DNA of 64,000 nucleotides from the NCBI GenBank assembly GCA_964480725.1, contig CAYZQO010000003.1, positions 1-64,000 of the forward strand, read 5' to 3'. The position numbers and the translations under genes were made by a program. Positions 42,080 through 49,707 of this stretch are shown here, piece after piece. The DNA comes from JAFGBI01 sp964480725. Its GTDB lineage: Bacteria > Myxococcota_A > Polyangia > Polyangiales > Polyangiaceae. How positions within the stretch are numbered: position 1 is the stretch's first letter; every line of letters starts with the position of its first letter. The notes under the pieces are model-generated. The model was given only the letters and a program-made list of their open reading frames with translations. It was not told where the DNA came from and ran no database searches.

Positions 42080-44020
42080 TCAACCGCGCCGCCGCCGGCG
42101 CAGGCCGGCGAGCCCGAGCACGGCGGCTCCCCCCAGGACCAACGACGCCGAGCCATTCCCCGTGCCCGCGGCCCGGCAGCCACAGCCCCCCTGCTTGCCG
42201 ACCGCACCAGCCGACGCCGAGGGAGCCGCCGACGCCACCGCCCGCGGTCGGATCCCGTCCAAACCCAGCGACGGGATCTGCGACTTGATGATCTCGTTCG
42301 CCGCGATCTCATCGCGGCGCTTGTACGCGAGGTCGATACCCATCCAGACCTTGTTCCAGACTCGCTTGTGGCGCCACCGCTTGCCCCAGCGCCACCGCTC
42401 GGGCTTCTCGCACTTGATCATCCCGTCCCAGGGAAAGAAGTGGTTGAAGCGCACCTGAAACTTGCTGGGTACCCCTGGCTTCTTCTCCTCGGTCGCCTCC
42501 AGCGGAAGCTCGTGCCGCTGCCCCTTCGGCAGGTCAGTGCCGCCGTGGATCTGCTGCGCGGCCGGCCCGACCTCGAGGTCCTTCTTCATCGTCTCCGCGT
42601 CGAAGCGATGGTGGAAGCGGCTCACGATGTAGTTCTGACGCTCGAGCAGCGCCTTCCGGCGCGCCAGCTCGTGGCGGTCCTCCTCGCGGTCCTTCTTGGC
42701 TTGCTTGCGCTCGGCGGGCTTCAACGCCTTGAGCTCCTCCGCGAACGCCTCTTTCTCCTCCTTGGTTTCCTCGGGGGGGGCCGGCAGTCGCTCCTCCGAC
42801 GGCACCGTCTGCTCCTCGAGCACGTCCCCTCCGAGCGTGAGCAGCTCGTTCGGCAGGAGCGGCTCGTTGGGGCAGGGCTCACCGCAGCCCTTGGAGTGCC
42901 ACGCATACTCGAAGACGACCTTGCCGGGGTTCTTAGCGATCACCAGATCGAAGAGCGCGTTGTAGACCTCGCTGACACGCTCCTTCACGTACCGATCCTT
43001 GCCGTTGACCTTGATCACCGGCACCGTCTCCACGTTGGTCGGCGGGTACACGGTTCCGTAATTCTTGGGCTCCCAGCGCTGATCGGGGTGAAGCACGTAA
43101 TAGAAGTCGTCCTGCTTTCCGTTCGCGCTCAGCACACCCAGGGTCGTCGGGAGCGTCGTCACCGGCTGCTCAGACCAGTACCGAAGCCCCGCGAGCGCCC
43201 CGCGCTCGCCCGACACCAGCTCGACCTTCTTGGCGTCCACCTCCGCGATCAGGAGCAGCATCCCGCGCTCCACGTACTTGGCCAACGCGGCCGCCACCGG
43301 GGCAGGGATCTGGTAGCCGTGGGCAGCAGCGTAGCTGGCGAGGTCGGGGAACGTCTCACCGAGGGGGGAGCCCGCGTCCTCGTCCGCCTCCCCCGCGTCA
43401 GCGTCGGCCTTCGCCTTCGCATCGGCCTTCGCCTTCGCGTCGGCCTTCGCCTTCGCGTCGGCCTTCGCCTTCACGCCGGTTTCGTCCTCGGCCACGAGCC
43501 TGGCGTTGGCGCCGACGAGCGCAAGCGTGTACTCGCTCTCTGACTCCTTAAACTTGGTGTCGAGCGGGATGGTCAGCTCGCGAGGGACCTTCTTGGTGCC
43601 AAACTCCTGGTTTCCCCCCAGGAACCCGGTGGTGGTGACCCTCAGGTCCCGTTCCCACTCCTGCTGCACGGGCCCCGGATCGCAGGGGTCCTGCTCGTAG
43701 AACTCGTGGAAACGCGGGGCGGTCATCTCTTCGATGCGCGCCATGTACTCCCGCTTGACGACCCGAACGCGGTCGAGCGTGACGTCGCCCGGGACGGGCA
43801 CGATCACCGCAAACGTCCCCCCAGGCCCCACGTAGTCGGGCATCACCGTCACGACGCTGACGTTCGCGCGGTGCATCATGACGATGTGCGACGCCTGCAC
43901 GTGCCGCTTGGCACCGTCCTTGGAGACAAGCACGCCAGGAAACGCCGCCGCCGGCGGTGCGACCGCGGCGAGCGAGAGCGAGAGCAGGAGCGGAAGCGGG
44001 AAGATACGGGGACCGGGCAT
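42080..44020 (-). CDS. DUF2330 protein with MYXO-CTERM sorting tail
   Basis: This 646-residue protein has a signal peptide (LLLSLSLAAVAPPAAA, cleavage before FPG). The DUF2330 domain follows (KRHVQASHIVMMHRANVSVVTVMPDYVGPGG ... VIVPVPGDVTLDRVRVV). A Lys/Ala/Asp tandem repeat (around residues 185-210) and a long charged Glu/Lys region come next. At the C-terminus is a MYXO-CTERM signal: Gly/Cys-rich GGCGCRAAG, hydrophobic ASLVLGGAAVLGLAGL and a terminal RRRRRG. That tail marks proteins sorted to the myxobacterial cell surface. The domain's function is unknown. It is probably leaderless (TAGCCT 8 nt upstream). Confidence 0.88.
   Translation of the reverse strand: MPGPRIFPLPLLLSLSLAAVAPPAAAFPGVLVSKDGAKRHVQASHIVMMHRANVSVVTVMPDYVGPGGTFAVIVPVPGDVTLDRVRVVKREYMARIEEMTAPRFHEFYEQDPCDPGPVQQEWERDLRVTTTGFLGGNQEFGTKKVPRELTIPLDTKFKESESEYTLALVGANARLVAEDETGVKAKADAKAKADAKAKADAKAKADADAGEADEDAGSPLGETFPDLASYAAAHGYQIPAPVAAALAKYVERGMLLLIAEVDAKKVELVSGERGALAGLRYWSEQPVTTLPTTLGVLSANGKQDDFYYVLHPDQRWEPKNYGTVYPPTNVETVPVIKVNGKDRYVKERVSEVYNALFDLVIAKNPGKVVFEYAWHSKGCGEPCPNEPLLPNELLTLGGDVLEEQTVPSEERLPAPPEETKEEKEAFAEELKALKPAERKQAKKDREEDRHELARRKALLERQNYIVSRFHHRFDAETMKKDLEVGPAAQQIHGGTDLPKGQRHELPLEATEEKKPGVPSKFQVRFNHFFPWDGMIKCEKPERWRWGKRWRHKRVWNKVWMGIDLAYKRRDEIAANEIIKSQIPSLGLDGIRPRAVASAAPSASAGAVGKQGGCGCRAAGTGNGSASLVLGGAAVLGLAGLRRRRRG
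43402..43473. repeat. 18-bp tandem repeat encoding KAKADA in the DUF2330 protein
   Basis: Four in-frame 18-bp units encode a Lys-Ala-Lys-Ala-Asp-Ala motif. Two are identical and the others differ by one or a few bases. The repeat lies between the DUF2330 domain and the Asp/Glu-rich stretch and would form a flexible or helical spacer of variable length. Confidence 0.8.
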
Positions 44021-44028
44021 GGCGCGAG

Positions 44029-44034
44029 AGGCTA
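44029..44034 (-). promoter_or_regulatory. -10-like TAGCCT, leaderless candidate
   Basis: Minus-strand TAGCCT ends 8 nt before the ATG at 44020, without a Shine-Dalgarno in the gap. A weak TTCGCC lies 16 bp further upstream. Confidence 0.35.
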
Positions 44035-44261
44035 GCAGAAGACCGTGCGCGGCGAAGCTCGGACGAACGGGTGCAGTGCGCCCCCCCGGGGGGATGCGAC
44101 GGTGACCCGAAGGCAGGGGCCCCGCGGCCCGGGCGCCCCCCGACCCGGCAGCGCCCCGGGGGTCCGGCAGCAAACCCCGGGACGTGACGCGGCCGCTCCC
44201 GCGCGACGGGGGCGCCACGCTCGCGGGGCCGTCCGACGACCGCTAGACTGCGAGATCTGCG

Positions 44262-45008
44262 ATGACCGGCCCTGACGAAGCCCCCGCGGAGCGCTGCCCC
44301 CACTGCGGCAACGTGGCCGGGATCGAGCCCGCGCGACGGGTCCGCCACCGCTGCCGCGTCTGCGGAGGGCCCCGCGTGCCCCGCGACGGCCACGCGGTCC
44401 CCGTGACCCACGACGAGTCGGCCGCGCTCCAGCGGGCGCGTCGCCGCACGATCGGGCGCGCGGCGTGGCTCGCCGCGGCAATAGCGCTGGGCTCGCTGGG
44501 CTCGCTCGCCCTCCTCGGGACGCTCGCGGTGGTCGCGCTCGCCCAGCCCGGCTGGATGCCAGCGCTGGCCGCGCTCGCGATCGGCGCGGCGCCGATCCTG
44601 CTGTCGCTCTACGCCACCGGGCGAGCGCGCGCGACCCGGCGCGCGCTCGAGGCCGACCTCGACGAGGCGGAGCTGGCCGTGGCTCGTGCCATCGCGGAGG
44701 GGGCAGAGACGGACCTCACCGTGGCGGATCTCGCCCGCGCACTGCGTCGGGGAGAGCCCGAGGTGGAGCGGCTGCTCGCGCAGCTCGCCGCCGCGGACGT
44801 GGTGCGCGTCCGCGTCACCGACGATGGCGCCGTGGTCTTCACCGGGCCCGGTGCGGCCCGGCGCGTTAGGGTCGAGGCGGGCGCTGAGGACGACCGATCG
44901 AGCCCTTCGCTGGAGGTGGACCGGGAGGCGGCGGAGGCGGCGGCCGAGATCGCTGAGGCAGCGGCGGACCCGGCGCGGCGGGGGGCCAACTCAACGCGCG
45001 GGGGCTGA
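44262..45008 (+). CDS. Zinc-ribbon membrane protein with winged-helix-like C-terminus
   Basis: This 248-residue protein has an N-terminal zinc ribbon (CPHC and, about 20 residues later, CRVC). Two membrane helices lie between about 60 and 115 (LAAAIALGSLGSLALLGTLAVVALA and LAALAIGAAPILLSLYATG). A cytoplasmic tail follows with ELAVARAIAEGAETDLTVADLARALRRGEPEVERLLAQLAAADVVRVRVTDDGAVVF, which reads like a winged-helix domain, then a Glu/Ala helix. Membrane-tethered DNA-binding or protein-binding roles are possible; no family is recognised. TAGACT lies 12 nt upstream of the ATG. The last 18 bp overlap the convergent lipoprotein gene. Confidence 0.72.
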   Translation: MTGPDEAPAERCPHCGNVAGIEPARRVRHRCRVCGGPRVPRDGHAVPVTHDESAALQRARRRTIGRAAWLAAAIALGSLGSLALLGTLAVVALAQPGWMPALAALAIGAAPILLSLYATGRARATRRALEADLDEAELAVARAIAEGAETDLTVADLARALRRGEPEVERLLAQLAAADVVRVRVTDDGAVVFTGPGAARRVRVEAGAEDDRSSPSLEVDREAAEAAAEIAEAAADPARRGANSTRGG

Positions 45009-45599
45009 CGCCGCGCGCACCGCCACCACCCCACCACCTTCGACGACCGTTGCCGCGAGGCGCACGACGACCGATCGCTCTCGGCGCGCGGCGAGACAGC
45101 CTGCGGGTGGCAGCCGCGTCGAACCCTCAGGACGCGCCAATGTCCACTTCGCTCCCGGCAGAGCAGCCGCCGACGTCGCTTCCACCTCCACCTCGATCCG
45201 CTCGACCGGAGGCAGCGCGGTCACCTCGAGGTAGGTGCAGGCAACGGGATCCACGGTGACGAGCCGCTCGAGCCGCTGGCCGGCCAGGCATTGCCCCGCC
45301 ACCAAGCCGTTGCGCGATCCGTCGGCCGCGACGAGCTCGGCGCGCCCGTGCCCGACCCCGAGCAACGAGGCAGCCGCGCCGAGCCCTGCTCCCTCGAGCA
45401 ACGAGCAGGTCGTGCCGAGCAAGACGGGCGGCGGGAGCGGCGTCGCGACCGCGGGAACGAGCGCCGGCACCGCGCTGCCCCCGAGCGCAACGTCCGACCT
45501 CGTCGCCGGCGAAGGTGGCGAGCCGCCAGGCCCCGGGTCATTCCCGCCCGGAGGGTGACAAGCACCCGCGAGCGAGAGACAAAGCAGGGTGAGATCCAC
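44991..45599 (-). CDS. Predicted lipoprotein, function unknown
   Basis: This protein of about 202 residues starts at GTG 45599 (DLTLLCLSLAGAC, lipobox LAGAC), which gives a proper short signal; an ATG at 45659 would add 20 polar residues. A Gly/Pro/Ser linker and a beta-rich domain with a few Cys (TTCSLLEG, GQCLAG, VACTYLEV, AGCLAA) follow, probably disulfide-bonded. No family was recognised. It overlaps the convergent zinc-ribbon gene by 18 bp. Confidence 0.72.
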   Translation of the reverse strand: MDLTLLCLSLAGACHPPGGNDPGPGGSPPSPATRSDVALGGSAVPALVPAVATPLPPPVLLGTTCSLLEGAGLGAAASLLGVGHGRAELVAADGSRNGLVAGQCLAGQRLERLVTVDPVACTYLEVTALPPVERIEVEVEATSAAALPGAKWTLARPEGSTRLPPAGCLAARRERSVVVRLAATVVEGGGVVAVRAASAPAR

Positions 45600-45751
45600 C
45601 CGGACTGGGCGGGATCGCGACAGCAGGATCAGGGCCACCGAGGGGCAACGGTACCGCACTCAGGACGCTTCTGTCGTGGACCCAACGGTGGGATCCGCTG
45701 GCGGAGAGCCTCCGGCGCCCCGCCCTCGCTCCCCTCGCAGAGGCCTCGGCA

Positions 45752-45942
45752 CGCGCCGTGCATAACCGATCACGGCGTCGGACCAGGAGCCCCTCAGCGG
45801 GCTCCCCCCGCCGCCGATGACTCCCGTACGGCGCGGCCGTCCCCGCTCCGTACTGAAATGCGACGGCCCAGGCGTTCCCCCCGTTTCGGCTGTCGCTGCA
45901 GCGGCTTGATTCCCCCCAATCGAGCCGCTGCGCCTATTTTTT
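45752..45942 (+). ncRNA. Candidate structured small RNA ending in an intrinsic terminator
   Basis: In order on the plus strand are GCCGTG-N10-CACGGC (45755-45776, extendable by two pairs), GGAGCCC-N6-GGGCTCC (45786-45805), GTACGG-N16-CCGTAC (45826-45853) and the terminator stem-loop (45898-45931). All stems are perfect except one G-U in the terminator. No plus-strand gene precedes it within about 740 bp, and a minus-strand gene lies between, so the terminator needs its own transcript. The 5' end and promoter are not identified. It could be a trans-acting sRNA or part of a longer unannotated transcript. Confidence 0.5.
45898..45942 (+). terminator. Strong intrinsic (Rho-independent) terminator
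   Basis: A 14-bp stem, GCAGCGGCTTGATT paired with AATCGAGCCGCTGC (one G-U pair) around a six-C loop, is followed within a few bases by TATTTTTT. The U-tract is only on the plus strand, so it terminates rightward transcripts. It is the only clear stem-plus-U-tract noticed in this GC-rich window. Confidence 0.85.
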
Positions 45943-46012
45943 CGGACGCACGAAGCCCGTCGGTCATCACCCGGACGTCCGGCAGCCCCGCGCCGGAGTC
46001 CGACCGCGGCCC

Positions 46013-46173
46013 CTAGAGCACCGATCGGTTTGCCGGCTGCATCGGCGCCCCGAGGAGAGTCTCCCTGCGAGGCGCACGGGGCGTTTCCCAGGGCGCCGTC
46101 GGCGAGACTTGCTGCTCGCTCGCTGCTCTAGGTCGTTGGTTCCTCGCCGCGATCAAACTGATGGCCGCTCGTG
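46013..46173 (-). repeat. Composite structured intergenic repeat, copy 3, inverted (B unit then A unit)
   Basis: B unit 46013-46131 (119 bp) begins CTAGAGCACCGATCGG on the plus strand, which is the reverse complement of the right end of copies 1 and 2, so this copy is inverted. Its central hairpin keeps the outer pairing GGCGCCC/GGGCGCC. Immediately after it, 46132-46173 matches the reverse complement of the 42-bp A unit of copy 2 at 32 of 42 positions. Order and orientation of A and B are thus conserved as one module. Confidence 0.8.
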
Positions 46174-46583
46174 CGGACGAAGGTGCGAAGCGCTCGCACC
46201 TCCACCAACGGCCGTCGACGCCCCGCGGATACCGGCGGCGACGCGCCGGCGCCGGGAGCTCAACGGAGCGGCTGACGCCACCTCCTCTCTCGCCGCCGCG
46301 ACCCCGGGGACCCCTGGCTGCGAGCGGCGACAGCGCGCCTCGAAGCGACCTCTCTGCTCGACGATGCACCCGTGTCCCGCTGACGGCGCAGCGCTCGCAC
46401 GACCACCCGTGCACGCGGTGTCGGCACGGTCCGCTAGCGGCCGCCGTCCCCATCGTCGCCCGCGATCCGCTGGTCCCGCGCCGAGCCTCGCCGCGGTGGC
46501 CGCCACGCGACGTCGCGTTCCCTCACTCTTCGCGCCCGCGCCCGCGCGAGAGCGCCGCCGCGGCCTCGCGACCACGAGGGGGC

Positions 46584-46613
46584 TTGGGTCGGAGCGGCAC
46601 CCCCTGCTACACT
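46584..46613 (+). promoter_or_regulatory. Possible promoter of pilB
   Basis: TTGGGT (46584-46589) and TACACT (46608-46613) are separated by 18 bp, with transcription expected near 46620, about 30 nt before the ATG at 46650. Match to consensus is moderate at both boxes. Confidence 0.35.
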
Positions 46614-46649
46614 CGAGCCGACCGTCATCCAGAGTACCGAGAGCAACGC

Positions 46650-48356
46650 ATGGCAGGGCCAAATCGATTGGGTGAGCTGCTGGTCCGCGAGAAGCTGATC
46701 AGCCTGCAGCAGCTCCGCCGCGCACAAGACGAGCAGAAGCGCTCCGGCAACAACCTCGGCTACACGCTGGCCAAGCTCGGGTACATCTCCGACGGCGAGA
46801 TCACGAACTTCCTCAGCTCACAGTACCGCCTGCCTGCCATCAACCTCGACGAGTACGAGATCGAGCCCGATGTCGTGAAGCTGGTCGCCCGCGACGTGTG
46901 CGAGAAGCACCGCATCATGCCGGTGTCCCGCTCCGGCGCCTCGCTGATCGTCGCCATGAGCGACCCGACCAACCTGCACGCGATCGACGACATCAAGTTC
47001 CTCACCAGCTACAACGTCGAGCCGGTCGTCGCGAGCGAGACGGCCATCCAGTCGGCCATTGAGCGCTACTACAACGTCGGCCCCTCTTACGACGAGGTGA
47101 TGGCGGACTTCGCGCTCGGCGACGAGGACATCGAGTTCGGCGCCGACGACGACGACATCAACATCATGGAGCTCGAGAAGGCGAGCGAGGACGCGCCCGT
47201 GGTGCGCCTCGTCAACGTCCTCCTGCTCAACGCGATCCGCAAGGGTGCGAGCGACATCCACGTCGAACCCTACGAGAAGAAGCTCCGCGTCCGCTACCGC
47301 ATCGACGGCGTGCTGCACGAGGAGATGTCGCCGCCCGTGAAGCTCAAGAGCGCCCTGGTCAGCCGGCTCAAGATCATGAGTCAGCTCGACATCGCCGAGC
47401 GCCGTCTGCCGCAGGATGGCCGGATCAAGCTCAAGCTCGGCAAGGGCCGCGAGATGGACTTCCGCGTCTCGGTCCTGCCGACGATGTGGGGCGAGAAGGT
47501 CGTGCTCCGACTGCTCGACAAGAGCAACCTCCAGCTCGACATGACCAAGCTCGGCTTCGACGCCGACCCGCTCAAGGACTTCAAGTGGGCGATCAACCAG
47601 CCCTGGGGCATGGTCCTGGTGACGGGGCCGACCGGGTCGGGCAAGACGACGTCGCTCTACTCCGCGCTCACCGAACTCAACAAGCCGGCCCACAACGTGA
47701 GCACCGCCGAGGATCCGGTCGAGTACAACCTCTTCGGCATCAACCAGGTGCAGATGCACGACGACATCGGCCTGAACTTCGCGGCCGCGCTGCGCTCCTT
47801 CTTGCGCCAGGACCCCGACATCATCATGGTCGGCGAGATCCGGGACTTCGAAACCGCGGAGATCGCGGTGAAGGCCGCGCTCACCGGGCACCTGGTGCTT
47901 TCCACCCTCCACACCAACGACGCCCCGGCGACCATCTCCCGCCTGCTGAACATGGGCGTCGAGCCCTTCCTCATCACCGCCAGCGTCAACCTGGTGGTCG
48001 CCCAGCGCCTGGCGCGCCGTATCTGCGCCGACTGCAAGACGGACTCCGACGTCGAGCTCGATGTGCTCCGCGACCTCGGGGTCCCCGAGGACCAGTTGTC
48101 CACCGCCACCATCAAGAAGGGCGCCGGCTGCCCCACCTGCGGCGGCAGCGGGTACAAGGGCCGCGTCGCGCTCTACGAGGTGATGCGCTTCTCCGACGAC
48201 CTCAAGGAGCGGGTGCTACAGGGGGCGAGCGCGGCCGAGCTCAAGGCCGCCGCGATCAAGAACGGGATGCTGACGCTGCGCATGAGCGGCATCCGCAAGA
48301 TCCTCGACGGCGTGACCACGCCCGAGGAGGTGCTCCGCGTGACCATGGCCGACTGA
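46650..48356 (+). CDS. pilB: Type IV pilus assembly ATPase PilB
   Basis: This 568-residue AAA-type secretion ATPase powers pilus extension. The N-terminal MshEN/T2SSE-N domain (NRLGELLVREKLISLQQLRRAQDEQ) is followed by the ATPase core with Walker A GPTGSGKTTS (Lys332), the Asp box around DIHVEPYEKKLRVRYRIDGVL, Walker B DPDIIMVGEIRD and the His box GHLVLSTLHTNDA. The tetracysteine zinc site is CADC...CPTC. Length and order match PilB of social-gliding myxobacteria. pilT follows 51 bp downstream, so the two are probably co-transcribed. Confidence 0.97.
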   Translation: MAGPNRLGELLVREKLISLQQLRRAQDEQKRSGNNLGYTLAKLGYISDGEITNFLSSQYRLPAINLDEYEIEPDVVKLVARDVCEKHRIMPVSRSGASLIVAMSDPTNLHAIDDIKFLTSYNVEPVVASETAIQSAIERYYNVGPSYDEVMADFALGDEDIEFGADDDDINIMELEKASEDAPVVRLVNVLLLNAIRKGASDIHVEPYEKKLRVRYRIDGVLHEEMSPPVKLKSALVSRLKIMSQLDIAERRLPQDGRIKLKLGKGREMDFRVSVLPTMWGEKVVLRLLDKSNLQLDMTKLGFDADPLKDFKWAINQPWGMVLVTGPTGSGKTTSLYSALTELNKPAHNVSTAEDPVEYNLFGINQVQMHDDIGLNFAAALRSFLRQDPDIIMVGEIRDFETAEIAVKAALTGHLVLSTLHTNDAPATISRLLNMGVEPFLITASVNLVVAQRLARRICADCKTDSDVELDVLRDLGVPEDQLSTATIKKGAGCPTCGGSGYKGRVALYEVMRFSDDLKERVLQGASAAELKAAAIKNGMLTLRMSGIRKILDGVTTPEEVLRVTMAD

Positions 48357-48407
48357 GGCCGCTGCCGGCGCGACGACCAGCTCGGAGAAACCTCCCGGAA
48401 GGACGCG

Positions 48408-49529
48408 ATGACTCAGAGTGGCGAAGGTCTGAAGGTCAACCTGCACCAGCTGCTGCGTGCCATGATCGAGAAGGGCGCGAGCGACCTTCACATCACGACG
48501 GGGTCGCCCCCACTGCTCCGCATCGACGGCGCCATCGTGCCCCTGAAGCTCCCCCCGCTCTCCCCGGTGGAGACGAAGCAGCTCTGCTACTCGGTCCTCA
48601 CCGAGGAGCAGAAGATCGAATTCGAGAAGCGCAAGGAGCTCGATCTCTCCTTCGGTGTCAAATCCCTCGCCCGCTTCCGCGCCAACATCTTCGTCCAGCG
48701 CGGCGCGGTGTCGGGGGCTTTCCGCTCGATCCCCTTCAAGATCCTCACCTTCGAGGAGCTGGGACTTCCCCCGGTGGTTTCCGAGCTGGCCGCGCGGCCA
48801 CGCGGCCTGGTGCTGGTCACGGGGCCAACCGGCTCCGGCAAGAGCACCACCCTCGCGTCGATCATCGACAAGATCAACACGGAGGAGCGCCTCCACATCA
48901 TGACGGTGGAGGACCCGATCGAGTACCTCCACCCGCACAAGCGCTGCATCGTGAACCAGCGCGAGGTGGGCGCCGACACGATGAACTTCAAGGACGCGCT
49001 GAAGTACGTCCTGCGCCAGGACCCCGACGTCGTGCTGGTCGGCGAGATGCGCGACCTCGAGACGATCGAGGCCGCACTGACGATCGCGGAAACCGGGCAC
49101 CTCGTGTTCGCCACGCTGCACACGAACTCCTCGATCCAGAGCATCAACCGCATCATCGACGTCTTCCCGCCACACCAGCAGCCGCAGGTGCGAGCCCAGC
49201 TCAGCTTCGTCCTCGAGGGCGTGCTCAGTCAGCTCCTGCTCCCGCGCACGGGAGCGCCCGGACGGTGCCTTGCGCTCGAGGTGCTGGTCCCGAACGCGGC
49301 GATCCGGAACCTCATTCGCGAGGACAAGGTGCACCAGATCTACTCGCAGATGCAGGTCGGGCAGGCGAAGCACGGGATGCAGACGCTCAACCAGGCCCTC
49401 TTGGCGCTGTACGCGCGGCGGCAGATCTCCCTCGAAGAGGCCATGGGCCGCTCGTACGAGCCCGAGGAGCTCCGCATGATGATCGAGGGCCGGATGCCGT
49501 CCCCGGGCTCGCCTCCCGCTCCCCGCTGA
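48408..49529 (+). CDS. pilT: Type IV pilus retraction ATPase PilT
   Basis: This 373-residue retraction motor has the PilT N-terminus (LHQLLRAMIEKGASDLHITTGSPPLLRIDG), Walker A GPTGSGKSTT (Lys145), Asp box MTVEDPIEYLH, Walker B DPDVVLVGEMRD, His box GHLVFATLHTN and the PilT-specific AIRNLIREDKVHQIYSQMQ. A good ribosome site, GGAAGGA, precedes the ATG. The pilB-pilT order matches Myxococcus-type clusters, but pilC, which normally follows, is absent here. Confidence 0.97.
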   Translation: MTQSGEGLKVNLHQLLRAMIEKGASDLHITTGSPPLLRIDGAIVPLKLPPLSPVETKQLCYSVLTEEQKIEFEKRKELDLSFGVKSLARFRANIFVQRGAVSGAFRSIPFKILTFEELGLPPVVSELAARPRGLVLVTGPTGSGKSTTLASIIDKINTEERLHIMTVEDPIEYLHPHKRCIVNQREVGADTMNFKDALKYVLRQDPDVVLVGEMRDLETIEAALTIAETGHLVFATLHTNSSIQSINRIIDVFPPHQQPQVRAQLSFVLEGVLSQLLLPRTGAPGRCLALEVLVPNAAIRNLIREDKVHQIYSQMQVGQAKHGMQTLNQALLALYARRQISLEEAMGRSYEPEELRMMIEGRMPSPGSPPAPR

Positions 49530-49707
49530 CTCCCCACCGCCACCCGAGGTTGGGGGCTCCCCCGGCGCCGCTCGACGCCCCGGTCGCGGCCATCGATCCG
49601 GCGCGACGCGCGCGGGAAACCCTGCTACCAAGTGCTCCCCTGGCGGCGGCGAGCGCGGGATGCGAGCGTCGGGCCGCCTCTCACACCCGCGCGGCGAGGA
49701 CGCTTCC

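Larger units (their letters stand above)
45660..46649. other. Large gene-free region carrying a likely small RNA, a structured repeat and the pilB promoter
   Basis: This is the largest gene-free stretch in the window, about 990 bp. It contains four successive hairpins ending in an intrinsic terminator (45752-45942), a perfect 12-bp palindrome CCGGACGTCCGG near 45971, the inverted third copy of the composite repeat (46013-46173) and a promoter-like sequence before pilB. Plus-strand reading frames here (for example 46109-46675) lack coding-type third-position composition and overlap the repeat. Confidence 0.7.

Noticed and set aside
46590..46612. A sigma-54 promoter before pilB (GGCAC ... TGCT)
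   Set aside because: The distance between the GG and GC elements is about two bases too short for the -24/-12 rule.
46109..46675. A 188-residue plus-strand reading frame before pilB
   Set aside because: It overlaps the inverted repeat element and the promoter region, third positions are not GC-biased, and the residue composition is Arg/Pro/Ser-rich, as expected of a chance frame in GC-rich DNA.
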